From Mesorhizobium sp. J428 (GTDB taxonomy: Bacteria > Pseudomonadota > Alphaproteobacteria > Rhizobiales > Rhizobiaceae): a stretch of DNA of 64,000 nt. How positions within the stretch are numbered: position 1 is the first letter of the stretch; each line of letters opens with the position of its first letter. Where the stretch lies: the NCBI RefSeq assembly GCF_024699925.1, contig NZ_JAJOMX010000001.1, positions 2,084,001 to 2,148,000 on the forward strand. Direction: 5' to 3'. Shown here in pieces: positions 38,319 to 47,022 of this stretch. Below the pieces are notes generated by a model, which was not told the DNA's origin, did not search any database, and saw nothing but the letters and a program-made list of their open reading frames with translations. Both the position numbers and the translations under genes were made by a program.

Positions 38319-39278
38319 TCAGGAAAACAACAGCGACGAAAGCTTGCGGCGGGCGGCCAGCGTCGCCTCGTCGGTCATGCCCCAGGCCTCGAAGAACTGG
38401 AGGAGTTGCTTGCGCGCGCCGTCCTCGTTCCACGTCCGGTCGGCCTTCATGATCTCCAGCAGGCAGTCCGCCGCTTCGGTCCGCTCGCCGCGCGCATTGT
38501 GCAGCATGGCAAGGTCGAAACGCGCCTGGTGATCCTTGGGATTGGCCTCCAGCCGTCGCAGCAGGTCGCCCGCATCGCCGAGTTTTTCAGCCTGCTCGGC
38601 AAGCGCGATGCGCGCGGTAACGCCTGCGATCGATGCATCCGACCGCTTGTTCTCGGGCGCCGTCTCGAGCACCGATCGCGCGGCATCGATCTGGCCTGCG
38701 TCGATCAGCAGCCCCGCCAGGCCAGCAATGGCCGCCAGCGTGTCCGGCGCCACCTGAAGGATCTCCTGGTAGATATCGGCAGCCGTCTGGCCGTCGCCGG
38801 CCGCAAGCGCCTCGGTGGCCGCTGCGAGCGCCGCCTCGATCTGCGCTCCGGCCCCGCCCGGCCCCGCCACCCGGTCGATGAACTCGTTGACCTTGCTTTC
38901 CGGCAGCGCACCCATGAACCCGTCCACCGGCTGGCCATCCTTGAAGGCGATGACGGCGGGGATCGACTGGATGCCGAGCTGCCCTGCGACGGCAGGATGG
39001 TCGTCAATGTTCATCTTGACCAGCTTGACGCGCCCGCCGGCCGCCTTGACGGCCTTTTCGAGCACCGGTGTCAACTGCTTGCACGGTCCGCACCACGGCG
39101 CCCAGAAATCAACCAGCACCACCTGGTTGCGCGATTCCTGGATCACGTCCGCCGAAAAGCGTTGAGTCGTGGTGTCCTTGACCAGATCGCCCTTCGGTTC
39201 GTCCGGCGACGCGCCGAAGCTGACATTGGCCGAATACTGCGCGCCGGCCGGAGCGAACGGATTGTTGTCGGTGCTCAT
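38319..39278 (-). CDS. YbbN/CnoX-like thioredoxin-TPR co-chaperone
   Basis: 319-aa protein with an N-terminal thioredoxin domain (VLVDFWAPWCGPCKQLTPVL near residues 53-72) and a C-terminal TPR-like region rich in AADIYQEILQVAPDTLAAIAGLAGLL repeats. Relatives (CnoX/YbbN) act as redox-sensitive holdases that hand clients to GroEL or DnaK. The WCGPC cysteines are both present, unlike E. coli CnoX. Start 39278 (MSTDNNPFAPAG). It precedes the LON-domain gene by 84 bp on the same strand. Confidence 0.92.
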   Translation of the reverse strand: MSTDNNPFAPAGAQYSANVSFGASPDEPKGDLVKDTTTQRFSADVIQESRNQVVLVDFWAPWCGPCKQLTPVLEKAVKAAGGRVKLVKMNIDDHPAVAGQLGIQSIPAVIAFKDGQPVDGFMGALPESKVNEFIDRVAGPGGAGAQIEAALAAATEALAAGDGQTAADIYQEILQVAPDTLAAIAGLAGLLIDAGQIDAARSVLETAPENKRSDASIAGVTARIALAEQAEKLGDAGDLLRRLEANPKDHQARFDLAMLHNARGERTEAADCLLEIMKADRTWNEDGARKQLLQFFEAWGMTDEATLAARRKLSSLLFS

Positions 39279-39354
39279 TCGGTGGCTCCCTTAGAGACGG
39301 CGCGGCGGATGACCTGAATTGTCGTCAGGCCCGGCGACGCGCCACATGTGGCGA

Positions 39355-39852
39355 TCACTGTCCGACTTTCAAGATGGCGGGGTCGTGGCCGGTCGCGCGC
39401 ATGAAACGCACGAGGTCGCCCGGTGCGATGGATGTCGTCGCGGTGTTGACGAGCGGATGGCCGTTGACGATGTCATGCGACATGAGCTCCTCGTCGAGAA
39501 TCGCCTTCACCTGACCGCCCTCGTCGTTGATGACGCCGAAGGCCGTCACCGCGCCGGGCACGACGCCGAGATAGTCCATCAGCTTTTCGGGGTTGCCGAA
39601 AGACACCCGGCTCGCCGCTCCGATCAGCTGATGGATCGACTTCAGGTCAACCTGCGTGTCCTCTCCCACAGTGACGAGGAAGAAATTGTCCTTCTTGTCC
39701 TTGAGGAACAGGTTCTTGGTGTGACGCCCGCTGATCTCGCCGCGCAACGCCTGCGATTCGGCGACGGTATAGAGCGGCGGGTGCTGTCTGGTCGTCACCC
39801 CGATCCCGAGAGCGGAAAGGAAAGCGAACAATTCGTCTGGTGTCTTGGGCAT
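39355..39852 (-). CDS. Prolyl-tRNA editing protein ProX (YbaK/EbsC family)
   Basis: 165-aa editing-domain protein that hydrolyses mis-charged Ala-tRNA(Pro) or related species. MPKTPDELFAFLSALGI opens it; HTKNLFLKDKKDNFFLVTV and GAVTAFGVINDEGGQVKAILDEELM with the catalytic Lys region follow, matching the ProX/PrdX group. ATG 39852 is chosen; the frame upstream to 39921 is poorly conserved. It stands alone, about 230 bp from the tRNA-Gly gene and on the opposite strand. Confidence 0.9.
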   Translation of the reverse strand: MPKTPDELFAFLSALGIGVTTRQHPPLYTVAESQALRGEISGRHTKNLFLKDKKDNFFLVTVGEDTQVDLKSIHQLIGAASRVSFGNPEKLMDYLGVVPGAVTAFGVINDEGGQVKAILDEELMSHDIVNGHPLVNTATTSIAPGDLVRFMRATGHDPAILKVGQ

Positions 39853-40021
39853 GGCGTCGATGCTCGTGTGCGTGCCTGCTCTAGGCCCAAACCGTGCCGC
39901 TGCCAACCCGCAACCTGCCACGCTTGCGGGGCAAGATGCGGCGTCTTGCGCGACAACTCAAACCCGCCCCGCAGCTTTCCGTTCGATCGGCAACTGCATT
40001 GCACAATACATGATTTCCCTG

Positions 40022-40050
40022 TTGCATTCCCCCCGCGCTTCGGCCATATA
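40022..40050 (+). promoter_or_regulatory. Possible tRNA-Gly promoter
   Basis: TTGCAT at 40022-40027 and CATATA at 40045-40050 are 17 bp apart and lie 30 bp before the tRNA. Tentative. Confidence 0.4.
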
Positions 40051-40080
40051 GGCGCGGCTTTCGGCCTTTGGGCCGTGCGA

Positions 40081-40155
40081 GCGGGTGTAGCTCAGGGGTA
40101 GAGCACAACCTTGCCAAGGTTGGGGTCGAGGGTTCGAATCCCTTCGCCCGCTCCA
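40081..40155 (+). tRNA. tRNA-Gly(GCC)
   Basis: A 75-nt cloverleaf including the encoded CCA. The acceptor arm GCGGGTG pairs with CGCCCGC (one G-T wobble); the anticodon arm CAACCTT-GCC-AAGGTTG places GCC at 40113-40115; the T arm contains GGTTCGAATCCC. A hairpin terminator follows. The 3' end of tRNA genes is a usual integration site, and the region to its right looks accessory, but I found no integrase. Confidence 0.97.
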
Positions 40156-40186
40156 GTTCCTCTAGGGAAATCAAGCGATTACAACG

Positions 40187-40212
40187 AAACCGCCGAGAGG
40201 CGGTTTTGTCGT
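40187..40212 (+). terminator. Terminator after tRNA-Gly
   Basis: A perfect 8-bp stem AAACCGCC (40187-40194) / GGCGGTTT (40199-40206) with loop GAGA is followed by TGTCGTCTTT. It lies 31 bp after the tRNA. Confidence 0.85.
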
Positions 40213-40574
40213 CTTTGGCGTGGACCACGCGGTGACCACCAACACCTGCCCGTGGAAAAAACCGTGCCGCGTTCCCGCGACATGTGGCGGCTCTCCCATT
40301 GTGCCGGCGAATCCAAAGATGACGCGGGCGGTGTTACCGGCGGTTACATTATAAAACGGTTTGACCGGCCGCTCATCGAGATGGCTGACCGCGTGTCGGA
40401 TCACATTCTCAGGACGATGCTAGGAGTGCAGATCACGGCGGAGATTGTCATCTTCCGGCCGAGGTCGATTTCCCGCATGCGAAAGACCGCTGCTCCAGGC
40501 GAGAAGCGTGAAACCCAAGCGGTCCAAGATCCAGAAAAAGCGTCGGAGGAGTATTCAGGAGTCGAGAGAGTATC
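40213..40574. other. Gene-poor stretch between tRNA-Gly and IclR gene
   Basis: About 360 bp with no credible gene. The open frames here cross the tRNA or lack start signals and codon bias. No integrase, transposase remnant or second copy of the tRNA 3' end was recognised. It marks the change from conserved backbone to accessory content. Confidence 0.5.
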
Positions 40575-41411
40575 TCACGCCAGATGTACCCGCGTCGTCC
40601 CAATGCCGGCGTCGAGCATTGGCCGGATTTCATCCTCCAGTCTTTGGCGTTCCTCGACGACCATGGAGACGACATTCTCGCGTCGCGTACCCGTGAGGCG
40701 AGGCGTCACCGCCGTAACGTGAATGGCTCCGGCCGGCTGGCCGTCGGATCTGCGCAGCGCCACGGCGACTGCCGCCATGCCAGTCATTTCCGCCATGTCC
40801 TTGTAGATGTGCGTGTCGCTAAATGCATATCCATGCTGGCGGGTGAAGGCGACCATGTCGCGCAGCCTGTCGTCGCTGAATGCGTAGCGCAACCGCTCCG
40901 CCTGCTGCTGCGCCATCACGCGCTCGATTTCGGGGTCGCTCATGGCCGCCATGATCGCCATGCTGCCCGCGCCGACGCCAAGCGGGCGCTGGTCGCCGAC
41001 ATTGAGCGTCAGCACCTTGATGGGAAACGTGCCTTCGCGTGAATCGAGGCATACGGCATGGTCGCCGATCTTCCCGACGAGATAGACCGTATCCTGCGTC
41101 TTGCGGGCCAGCCGCGTCAACGCCGGCTCGGCGAGCTTGGCGATGCCGAACCGATTGCGCGCGGCCGAGGCCCAGCTCAGCAGGCGGATGCCGATGAAGT
41201 AGCGGCCGGTTTCCTCGTCGAAATCCACCAGGCCCTGGTCCGCCAATCCGTTCAGCAGGCGGTGGGCCGTCGTCTTGCCCAGTTCTGTTGCCTCGACGAT
41301 GTCGGTCAGGCGAAGCCCGTGCGCCGATGCGCGCGACAACGTCTCCATGATGATCATCAGCCGCTCGGTGCTGCGCGGCGCATCTCCGCCTTCTGTCGTC
41401 TTCAGTTCCAT
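40575..41411 (-). CDS. IclR-family transcriptional regulator
   Basis: 278-aa regulator. The N-terminal winged HTH spans about residues 13-75 (LRLTDIVEATELGKTTAHRLLNGLADQGL as the HTH core), and the C-terminal IclR effector domain includes VYLVGKIGDHAVCLDSREG and PLGVGAGSMAIMAAM. IclR proteins normally bind small organic acids. It is divergent from the aminotransferase-TRAP-ThDP cluster, with about 150 bp between starts, and is the likely controller of that cluster. Start ATG 41411; effector unknown. Confidence 0.92.
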   Translation of the reverse strand: MELKTTEGGDAPRSTERLMIIMETLSRASAHGLRLTDIVEATELGKTTAHRLLNGLADQGLVDFDEETGRYFIGIRLLSWASAARNRFGIAKLAEPALTRLARKTQDTVYLVGKIGDHAVCLDSREGTFPIKVLTLNVGDQRPLGVGAGSMAIMAAMSDPEIERVMAQQQAERLRYAFSDDRLRDMVAFTRQHGYAFSDTHIYKDMAEMTGMAAVAVALRRSDGQPAGAIHVTAVTPRLTGTRRENVVSMVVEERQRLEDEIRPMLDAGIGTTRVHLA

Positions 41412-41560
41412 TTTTTTGCCCTTCTGAGAGCGGCCTGATCCGTTCAGCTATCTTAAAACTTTCCCCCTCTCAAGATTCCCGGCCCGAATCCGGCGCAGGG
41501 TGGATTGACGTGTTCCGAAAAATATAACATCAATCAAGAAAATTGGAACTCGACAGCTTC

Positions 41561-42517
41561 ATGAACACGGCAAACTTCCTCGCATCCCCGGCATCGCGTC
41601 GCACCGCAAGCGACCGCATATGCTACATCGACGGCGGCTTCGTGCCCGAGGCCGAAGCGCGTGTCTCGGTATTCGACCATGGCCTTTTATACGGCGACGG
41701 CGTGTTCGACACGGTCGTGGCGTGGAAGGGCTCGCTGTTCCGGCTGGACGACCATGTCGCACGGCTGTTTCGCTCGATGAAGGCTGTGGGGCTGGACGTC
41801 GAGTTTTCCGGCGACGACCTCAAGGCGCTGACACTGCGGGCGGTCGTCCTCAACGGACTCCGGGACGCCTACGTGAAGTGGATCGTCACCCGCGGCTCCA
41901 ACGACACGCCGCTGATGGACCCGGCGGGCTGCCACCCGAACCTGATCATCGTTGTCCGCCCCTACATCGAACGCTTCACCGCGAACGCCGACAAGGGCAT
42001 CAGCCTGAAAACCGTCGCGATCCGCCGCACGCCGGCGCAATGCCTCGATCCCGGCGTCAAGAATCTCAACTACTTGAACCTGATCCTGGCCAAGATGGAG
42101 GCCAAGGCGGCGCAGTGCGACGAGGCGCTGATGCTCGACTTGCAGGGCAACATCTGCGAGGCGCCGGGATATAACGTCTTCGTCGTCGAGGGCGGGCGGC
42201 TGCTGACGCCGAACCGCGACATCCTCGAGGGCATCACGCGAGCGAGCGTGCTCGACCTCGCGCGATCACGCGGCATCGAGACGTCGGAGCAGGATATCGG
42301 CCTCTACAGGGCCTACACCGCCGAGGAAGTGTTCCTGACGAGCACTGCGGGTGGGTTGATCCCCATCACCAGGGTCGACGGCAGGACGATCGGCGCTGGC
42401 CGGCCTGGCCCGGTCTACGCGGCGCTCTCGCGCGCCTACGCCGAGATACTGGGCTCACCCGAATGGGGCGTGCCGGTCGAAGAACCAGACGAAATCGCAA
42501 CGGAGGTACTGCAATGA
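41561..42517 (+). CDS. Class IV PLP aminotransferase (branched-chain/D-amino acid type)
   Basis: 318-aa fold-type IV aminotransferase. FDHGLLYGDGVFDTVVAWKGSLFRLDDHVARL at about residues 38-68 and DPGVKNLNYLNLILAKMEA with the Schiff-base Lys near residue 168 are diagnostic; EALMLDLQGNICEAPGYNVFVV and DILEGITRASVLDLAR follow. Branched-chain, D-amino acid and related transaminases share these. ATG 41561 is used, but TTG 41543 is possible. It opens the operon and ends in an ATGA overlap with the TAXI binding protein gene. It would interconvert an amino acid and a 2-oxo acid; which one is unknown. Confidence 0.9.
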   Translation: MNTANFLASPASRRTASDRICYIDGGFVPEAEARVSVFDHGLLYGDGVFDTVVAWKGSLFRLDDHVARLFRSMKAVGLDVEFSGDDLKALTLRAVVLNGLRDAYVKWIVTRGSNDTPLMDPAGCHPNLIIVVRPYIERFTANADKGISLKTVAIRRTPAQCLDPGVKNLNYLNLILAKMEAKAAQCDEALMLDLQGNICEAPGYNVFVVEGGRLLTPNRDILEGITRASVLDLARSRGIETSEQDIGLYRAYTAEEVFLTSTAGGLIPITRVDGRTIGAGRPGPVYAALSRAYAEILGSPEWGVPVEEPDEIATEVLQ

Positions 42518-43473
42518 GACTGCTTCATGCCTGCCTGGGCGCTGGTGCGCTCGCCCTCATGTCGACCGCAGCTCCGGCGGCCGACCGCTTCGTCACCATC
42601 GGCACCGGAGGCGTCACCGGCGTCTATTATCCGGCCGGCGGCGCGGTGTGCCGGCTGGTCAACGCCCGCCGCGCCGAGCACGGACTGCGCTGCTCGGTCG
42701 AATCGACCGGCGGATCGGTGTTCAACGCCAACGCGCTCAAGCGCGGCGACCTCGAACTGGCGATCATCCAGTCCGACTTCCAGGCCTACGCCTATGAAGG
42801 CACGAACGTGTTCGAGACGCCGTTTCCCGAGATGCGGGCGCTGTTCTCGCTGCATGGCGAGCCCGTTCAGCTAATGGCGCGCACGGATGCGGGCATCAGC
42901 GGTTTCGAGGCGCTGAAGGGCAAGCGCGTCAACATCGGCAATGCCGGCTCCGGTCACAGGGTCATGATGGAACTGGTCATGGCGCATGTCGGCATAACCA
43001 ATGCCGACTTTGCGCTGACTTCGGAGCTTGCCTCGGCTGAGCAGGCCTCCGCGCTGTGCGACAATAGGATCGACGTCGCCTTCTGGGCAGCCGGCGTGCC
43101 CAACGGCTCCACCCAGGAAGCCGCCGCCACCTGCGCCATCTCCCTCGTGCCGCTGGAAGGCGAGTGGATGGACAGCTTCCTGGCGCAGAACAAGGCTTAC
43201 GCGGCGGAGATCATCCCGGCCGGCGTCTACCCCGGCGTCGATGTGGACGTGCCCACCTTCACCGCGCGGGCGACCGTCGTCACCCGGGCCGACATCGCCG
43301 ACGACGACGCCTATGAGATCGTCAAGTCGATCTTCGAGTCCCTCGACGACTTCAAGCAGCTCCATCCCGCTCTGGCCAATCTCGACCCCACGGCAATGGC
43401 GACGACGGCGCTGACGGCACCGCTGCATCCCGGCGCCGAGCGCTACTTCCGCGAAAAGGGCCTGCTCCAGTAG
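42514..43473 (+). CDS. TAXI-family TRAP transporter solute-binding protein
   Basis: 319-aa periplasmic binding protein of the TAXI group. A signal peptide covers about residues 1-23 (ending APAADRF); the mature protein opens VTIGTGGVTGVYYPAGGAVCRLVN, the standard TAXI start. GKRVNIGNAGSGHRVMMELVM lies in the middle. It delivers an unknown solute, probably a carboxylate, to the fused TRAP permease downstream. ATG 42514 overlaps the aminotransferase stop. A strong hairpin in the 76-bp gap after it may favour its expression over the permease. Confidence 0.93.
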   Translation: MRLLHACLGAGALALMSTAAPAADRFVTIGTGGVTGVYYPAGGAVCRLVNARRAEHGLRCSVESTGGSVFNANALKRGDLELAIIQSDFQAYAYEGTNVFETPFPEMRALFSLHGEPVQLMARTDAGISGFEALKGKRVNIGNAGSGHRVMMELVMAHVGITNADFALTSELASAEQASALCDNRIDVAFWAAGVPNGSTQEAAATCAISLVPLEGEWMDSFLAQNKAYAAEIIPAGVYPGVDVDVPTFTARATVVTRADIADDDAYEIVKSIFESLDDFKQLHPALANLDPTAMATTALTAPLHPGAERYFREKGLLQ

Positions 43474-43479
43474 GTTCCT

Positions 43480-43510
43480 CCGCGGGAATGCCGTCTTGGC
43501 GTCCCCGCGG
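43480..43510 (+). promoter_or_regulatory. Intercistronic hairpin between binding-protein and permease genes
   Basis: CCGCGGG (43480-43486) pairs with CCCGCGG (43504-43510), and an inner ATGCC / GGCGT stem extends it around a GTCTT loop. No T-run follows, so it is more likely an mRNA-stabilising or processing element than a terminator. Confidence 0.6.
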
Positions 43511-43549
43511 TGATCGCAGACCATCCCTCGCCCACCGCAGGAGTCCGCG

Positions 43550-46123
43550 TTGACCGTCATCATGAAAGCCACGCAGAGCGACATCGAGGACTATGCGATC
43601 CGCGCCGAGTTCGGGCAGCGCGCCCATGCGGGAGCGGCAGGCCGGGTGGTGGCGGCGGTGGCGCTGGTCTGGTCGCTGTTCCAGCTCTGGTATGCGTCGC
43701 CGCTGCCGTTCGTCGTGGGCTTCGGGATGTTCAACGACGCCCAGGCGCGCCTGATCCACCTCGCCTTCGCGCTCTTCCTGGCCTTCGCCATCTCGCCGGC
43801 ATGGTCGCGCTACAGCGAGCGCGTTCCGGCGATTGACTGGCTGCTCGGCCTGGTCGGCGCGGGAACCTGTCTGTTCGGCCTCTACTTTTTCCAGGCACAG
43901 GCGATGCGGGCGGGCCTTCCCTCATTCGCGGACCTGGGGATCGGTGCCGTCGGCATCCTGCTGGTGCTCGAGGCGACGCGCCGGTCGATGGGGCCGTTCC
44001 TGGTGCTCGTCGCGGTCGTCTTCCTCGCCTATTGCTGGCTCGGGCCTTTCATGCCGGAGGTTATCCAGCATCGCGGCGCGTCGCTCACCCGCATCATCGA
44101 ACACCAATGGCTGAGTTCGCAGGGAATTTTCGGCGTGCCGCTCGGCGCCTCCGCGACCTTCGTCTTCGTCTATGTGCTGTTCGGAACCGTCTTCAACCAG
44201 GCCGGCGCAGGCAACTACATCATGCAGCTTTCGCTGGCGTTTCTCGGGCATCTGCGCGGGGGGCCGGCAAAGGTCGCAGTCGTTTCTTCGGGACTGAACG
44301 GCCTGATTTCCGGCTCCTCGCTGGCGAACGTGGTGGCGAGCGGCATCTTCACCATTCCGCTGATGAAGAAGACCGGCGTCTCGGGTGTGAAGGCGGGCGC
44401 CATCGAGACCTCGGCGTCGATCAACGGGCAGATCATGCCCCCGGTCATGGGCGCGGCCGCCTTCATCATGGTCGAATATGTCGGCATCCCCTATGCCGAA
44501 GTCGTTCGCCACGCCTTCCTGCCTGCCGTCATCTCCTACATCGCGTTCTACTTCATCGCCCACATCGAGGCGCTGAAGACCGGCATCGAGCCGCTGCGCA
44601 GGGCCGGCGGCCGCTCCATACGCGGGACGCTGCTGCGCTATGCGTTCGGGACGAGCGCGACGATCGTCGTGGTCGGAGCCATCTACTATGCACTCGACGC
44701 GGTCGCGTTCGTCTCGGGCAGCTATGCGCCGGCTGTGCTGGGGGCGCTGGTTCTCGCGCTCTATGTCGGTGGCGTCGCCCTGTCGGCGCGCTATCCGGAC
44801 CTGCCGCCCGAAGACCCCGACGTGCCGCTCACCGAACTGCCGAACGGCTGGGAGGTGACGCGCACCGGATTGCATCTGCTTCTGCCGGTTGTCGTGCTGG
44901 TCTGGTGCCTGATGATCGTGCAGATGTCGCCCGGCCTCGCCGCCTTCTGGGCGACCGTTAGCGCCATGGCGATCATGGTCTCCCAGGAACCGCTGAAGCG
45001 GCTGATCCGAAGGCAGGACGGGCTGGCGCCGGCATTCGCCGGCGGTTGCCGCGCAACCGCCGAGGCTCTGGTCCTCGGCGCGCGCAACATGGTCGGCGTC
45101 GCGCTCGCCACAGCGACGGCCGGCCTCATCGTCGGCACGATCACGCTGACGGGTCTCGGCCTCATGATGACCGATGCGATCGGCCTCCTGTCGGGCGGCA
45201 ACATCTATTTCGTGCTGCTGCTCACCGCGCTGGTAACATTGGTGATCGGATGCGGCGTGCCGACGACGGCCAACTACGTGCTCGTGGCGACGCTCATGGC
45301 CCCGGTCATCGTCGAGCTGGGCTCGGAAGCCGGGCTCGCCATCCCCCTCATCGGCGTCCATCTCTTCGTGTTCTATTTCGGCATCATGGCCGACGCGACG
45401 CCGCCTGTCGGGCTCGGCTCCTATGCTGCGGCCGCGATCTCCGGCGAGTCGCCGATAGCGACCGGCGTCCAGGCCTCCATCTACGGCCTGCGCACGGCCG
45501 CCCTTGCCTTCGTCATGATCTTCAATCCAGAGATCATGCTCATCGGCATCGAAAGCATCTGGCACGGCCTGATCGTTACGATTGCGAGCATTGCCGGTTG
45601 CCTCGCTTTTACGGCGGCCACGATGCACTACTGGCTGGTGCGCAGTCGCCTGTGGGAGACTTTGGCGCTGCTCGTGGTCGCGCTCGCCCTGATCTATCCT
45701 GCTGGCTTCTTCGACTTAGCCTACGAGAAATATCGCGAAGTCCCGGCAACGGAACTAGCGACCCATGTGGAGGCGGCGCCGGCGGCCGGTAGGCTCGTCG
45801 TCCGCTTCACCGGCACGACCATCGAAGGCCAGGACATAACCCGGCTGGCCAGCCTGCGCCTCGGCCCGCAGGCGGCGGCGAGCGAACGGCTAGCCTTTTC
45901 CGGGCTCCAGTTCTCGGAGAGAGGCGAACGCCTCGTCGTCTCCAACGTCGCCTTCGGCAGCTATGCGGCCAGGCTGCGCATCGAGCCCGGCTTCGAGCTG
46001 GCCGCGGTCCTCGTGCCCACCGAGAGACCCAGCAATCTTTGGGTCTACGCGGCCGGCATGCTGCTCCTCGGCGCCGTCGGCTTGATGCAGGTGAGAAGGC
46101 GGCGAGCCGGCATCCGGCCATGA
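43550..46123 (+). CDS. Fused TRAP transporter permease (DctQ-DctM) with C-terminal DUF3394-like domain
   Basis: 857-aa inner-membrane permease in which the small (DctQ) and large (DctM) TRAP subunits are one chain, the form that pairs with TAXI binding proteins. About the first 180 residues give four helices; the large part carries FNQAGAGNYIMQLSLAFLG, SGSSLANVVASG, SASINGQIMPPVMGAAAFIM and GCGVPTTANYVLVATLMAPVI. The last 150 residues form a beta-rich domain with a final helix, resembling DUF3394. TTG 43550 is placed 6 bp after AGGAG; ATG 43562 is the alternative. The stop overlaps the next start (ATGA). Confidence 0.9.
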   Translation: MTVIMKATQSDIEDYAIRAEFGQRAHAGAAGRVVAAVALVWSLFQLWYASPLPFVVGFGMFNDAQARLIHLAFALFLAFAISPAWSRYSERVPAIDWLLGLVGAGTCLFGLYFFQAQAMRAGLPSFADLGIGAVGILLVLEATRRSMGPFLVLVAVVFLAYCWLGPFMPEVIQHRGASLTRIIEHQWLSSQGIFGVPLGASATFVFVYVLFGTVFNQAGAGNYIMQLSLAFLGHLRGGPAKVAVVSSGLNGLISGSSLANVVASGIFTIPLMKKTGVSGVKAGAIETSASINGQIMPPVMGAAAFIMVEYVGIPYAEVVRHAFLPAVISYIAFYFIAHIEALKTGIEPLRRAGGRSIRGTLLRYAFGTSATIVVVGAIYYALDAVAFVSGSYAPAVLGALVLALYVGGVALSARYPDLPPEDPDVPLTELPNGWEVTRTGLHLLLPVVVLVWCLMIVQMSPGLAAFWATVSAMAIMVSQEPLKRLIRRQDGLAPAFAGGCRATAEALVLGARNMVGVALATATAGLIVGTITLTGLGLMMTDAIGLLSGGNIYFVLLLTALVTLVIGCGVPTTANYVLVATLMAPVIVELGSEAGLAIPLIGVHLFVFYFGIMADATPPVGLGSYAAAAISGESPIATGVQASIYGLRTAALAFVMIFNPEIMLIGIESIWHGLIVTIASIAGCLAFTAATMHYWLVRSRLWETLALLVVALALIYPAGFFDLAYEKYREVPATELATHVEAAPAAGRLVVRFTGTTIEGQDITRLASLRLGPQAAASERLAFSGLQFSERGERLVVSNVAFGSYAARLRIEPGFELAAVLVPTERPSNLWVYAAGMLLLGAVGLMQVRRRRAGIRP

Positions 46124-46746
46124 CGCGCAATGAACGCGGCGTTGTCGTAGGTTGTCGGAGCCGAGTGAACCTGCTCGGCTCGATCACCGACCTTCGACCG
46201 GAACATTCGGGACAGCCGGTGCTCGCCGGCTCCCATGGCGGGCGTATCACGGGCCTGTTTGCCGCGGATTTCGGGCTCTCCGGACTCATCTGCCACGACG
46301 CCGGCATCGGGCTCGACAAGGCCGGCATCGCCGCCCTCGAAATCCTCGATACTCGTGGAGTACCCGCCGCTGCCGTGGGTCACCTGTCGGCGCGTATCGG
46401 CGACCCGGACGACATGTTGAGGCACGGTGTCCTTTCATGCGCCAATCCAAGCGCCAGCGCGATCGGCATCCAGGCGGGAACGACGGTTCGGTCAGCCATG
46501 CGCATTCTGCAGGAGCGACAAGGGGGGACCGGCGGTTCTGCAACGCGCCGCCGATGCCGACGGCTATCTTCACGCGCGCGCTGCGCGCAGTGGAGGCCGG
46601 CGACTCCGCTTCCACGGCCGTGCTTCTCGATTCTGCTTCGTCTATCGGCCCGCAGGACGAGGGCAAATTCGTGGTCACGGGTTCGCACGGCGGGCTACCC
46701 GGAAACTCCGCGACGCGCGCGATCAAGGCCGCGGTCCGGCTCGTGA
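46120..46746 (+). CDS. SHGG/NDAG-motif protein, module 1 (probable frameshift near 3' end)
   Basis: Starts at ATG 46120, overlapping the TRAP stop. Residues about 20-125 form one module: ITDLRPEHSGQPVLAGSHGG, then ICHDAGIGLDKAGIAALEIL, SARIGDPDDMLRHGV and a GIQAGT stretch. This module is clearly homologous to the one encoded next (46554-46991). After about residue 130, at a G6 run (46521-46526), the frame continues to 46746 with Arg-rich sequence that does not look coding. A missing base near the G6 run would join both modules into one protein of about 290 residues. I do not recognise the family and cannot assign a reaction. Confidence 0.6.
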   Translation: MTRNERGVVVGCRSRVNLLGSITDLRPEHSGQPVLAGSHGGRITGLFAADFGLSGLICHDAGIGLDKAGIAALEILDTRGVPAAAVGHLSARIGDPDDMLRHGVLSCANPSASAIGIQAGTTVRSAMRILQERQGGTGGSATRRRCRRLSSRARCAQWRPATPLPRPCFSILLRLSARRTRANSWSRVRTAGYPETPRRARSRPRSGS

Positions 46747-46991
46747 TCTTCAACGATGCCGGGATCGGCAAGGACGATGCGGGCACGCGACGTCTGCCCG
46801 CACTGGAACGGCTCGGAATAGCCGGCCTTTGCGTTTCGGCCGCCAGCGCAAGGATCGGTGAGGCAGCGTCCACCTACGAGACGGGCATCGTGTCGGTCTG
46901 CAACGCCCTTGCAGGAGAACTTGGCATCCAGCCCGGAGACTGGATCAAGGATCTGCACGCGCGGCTGGCACGAGCCGGTTCGACGGCGTGA
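46554..46991 (+). CDS. SHGG/NDAG-motif protein, module 2
   Basis: 145-aa frame homologous to the preceding module: FVVTGSHGGLPGNSATRAIK, then VIFNDAGIGKDDAG, LERLGIAGLCVSAASARIGE, TYETGIVSVCN and a GIQPGDWIKDLHARL end. The invariant G-SHGG, DAGIGxDxAG and SARIG between the modules suggest a shared ligand or catalytic site. ATG 46554 has no Shine-Dalgarno, which supports the idea that this is the second half of a single two-module protein. The ThDP enzyme gene follows 31 bp later. Function unknown. Confidence 0.65.
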   Translation: MPTAIFTRALRAVEAGDSASTAVLLDSASSIGPQDEGKFVVTGSHGGLPGNSATRAIKAAVRLVIFNDAGIGKDDAGTRRLPALERLGIAGLCVSAASARIGEAASTYETGIVSVCNALAGELGIQPGDWIKDLHARLARAGSTA

Positions 46992-47022
46992 CGTCCCCCT
47001 CCATCGCAACGCAGGAATTCAA

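Noticed and set aside
40111..40722. 203-codon frame that begins inside the tRNA and runs into the IclR gene
   Set aside because: It overlaps a structured RNA gene and a real antisense gene and shows no protein character.
43922..45628. 568-codon open frame antisense to the TRAP permease
   Set aside because: High GC leaves long antisense frames open. The product is His/Arg/Asp-rich with no domain, while the sense frame is a complete permease.
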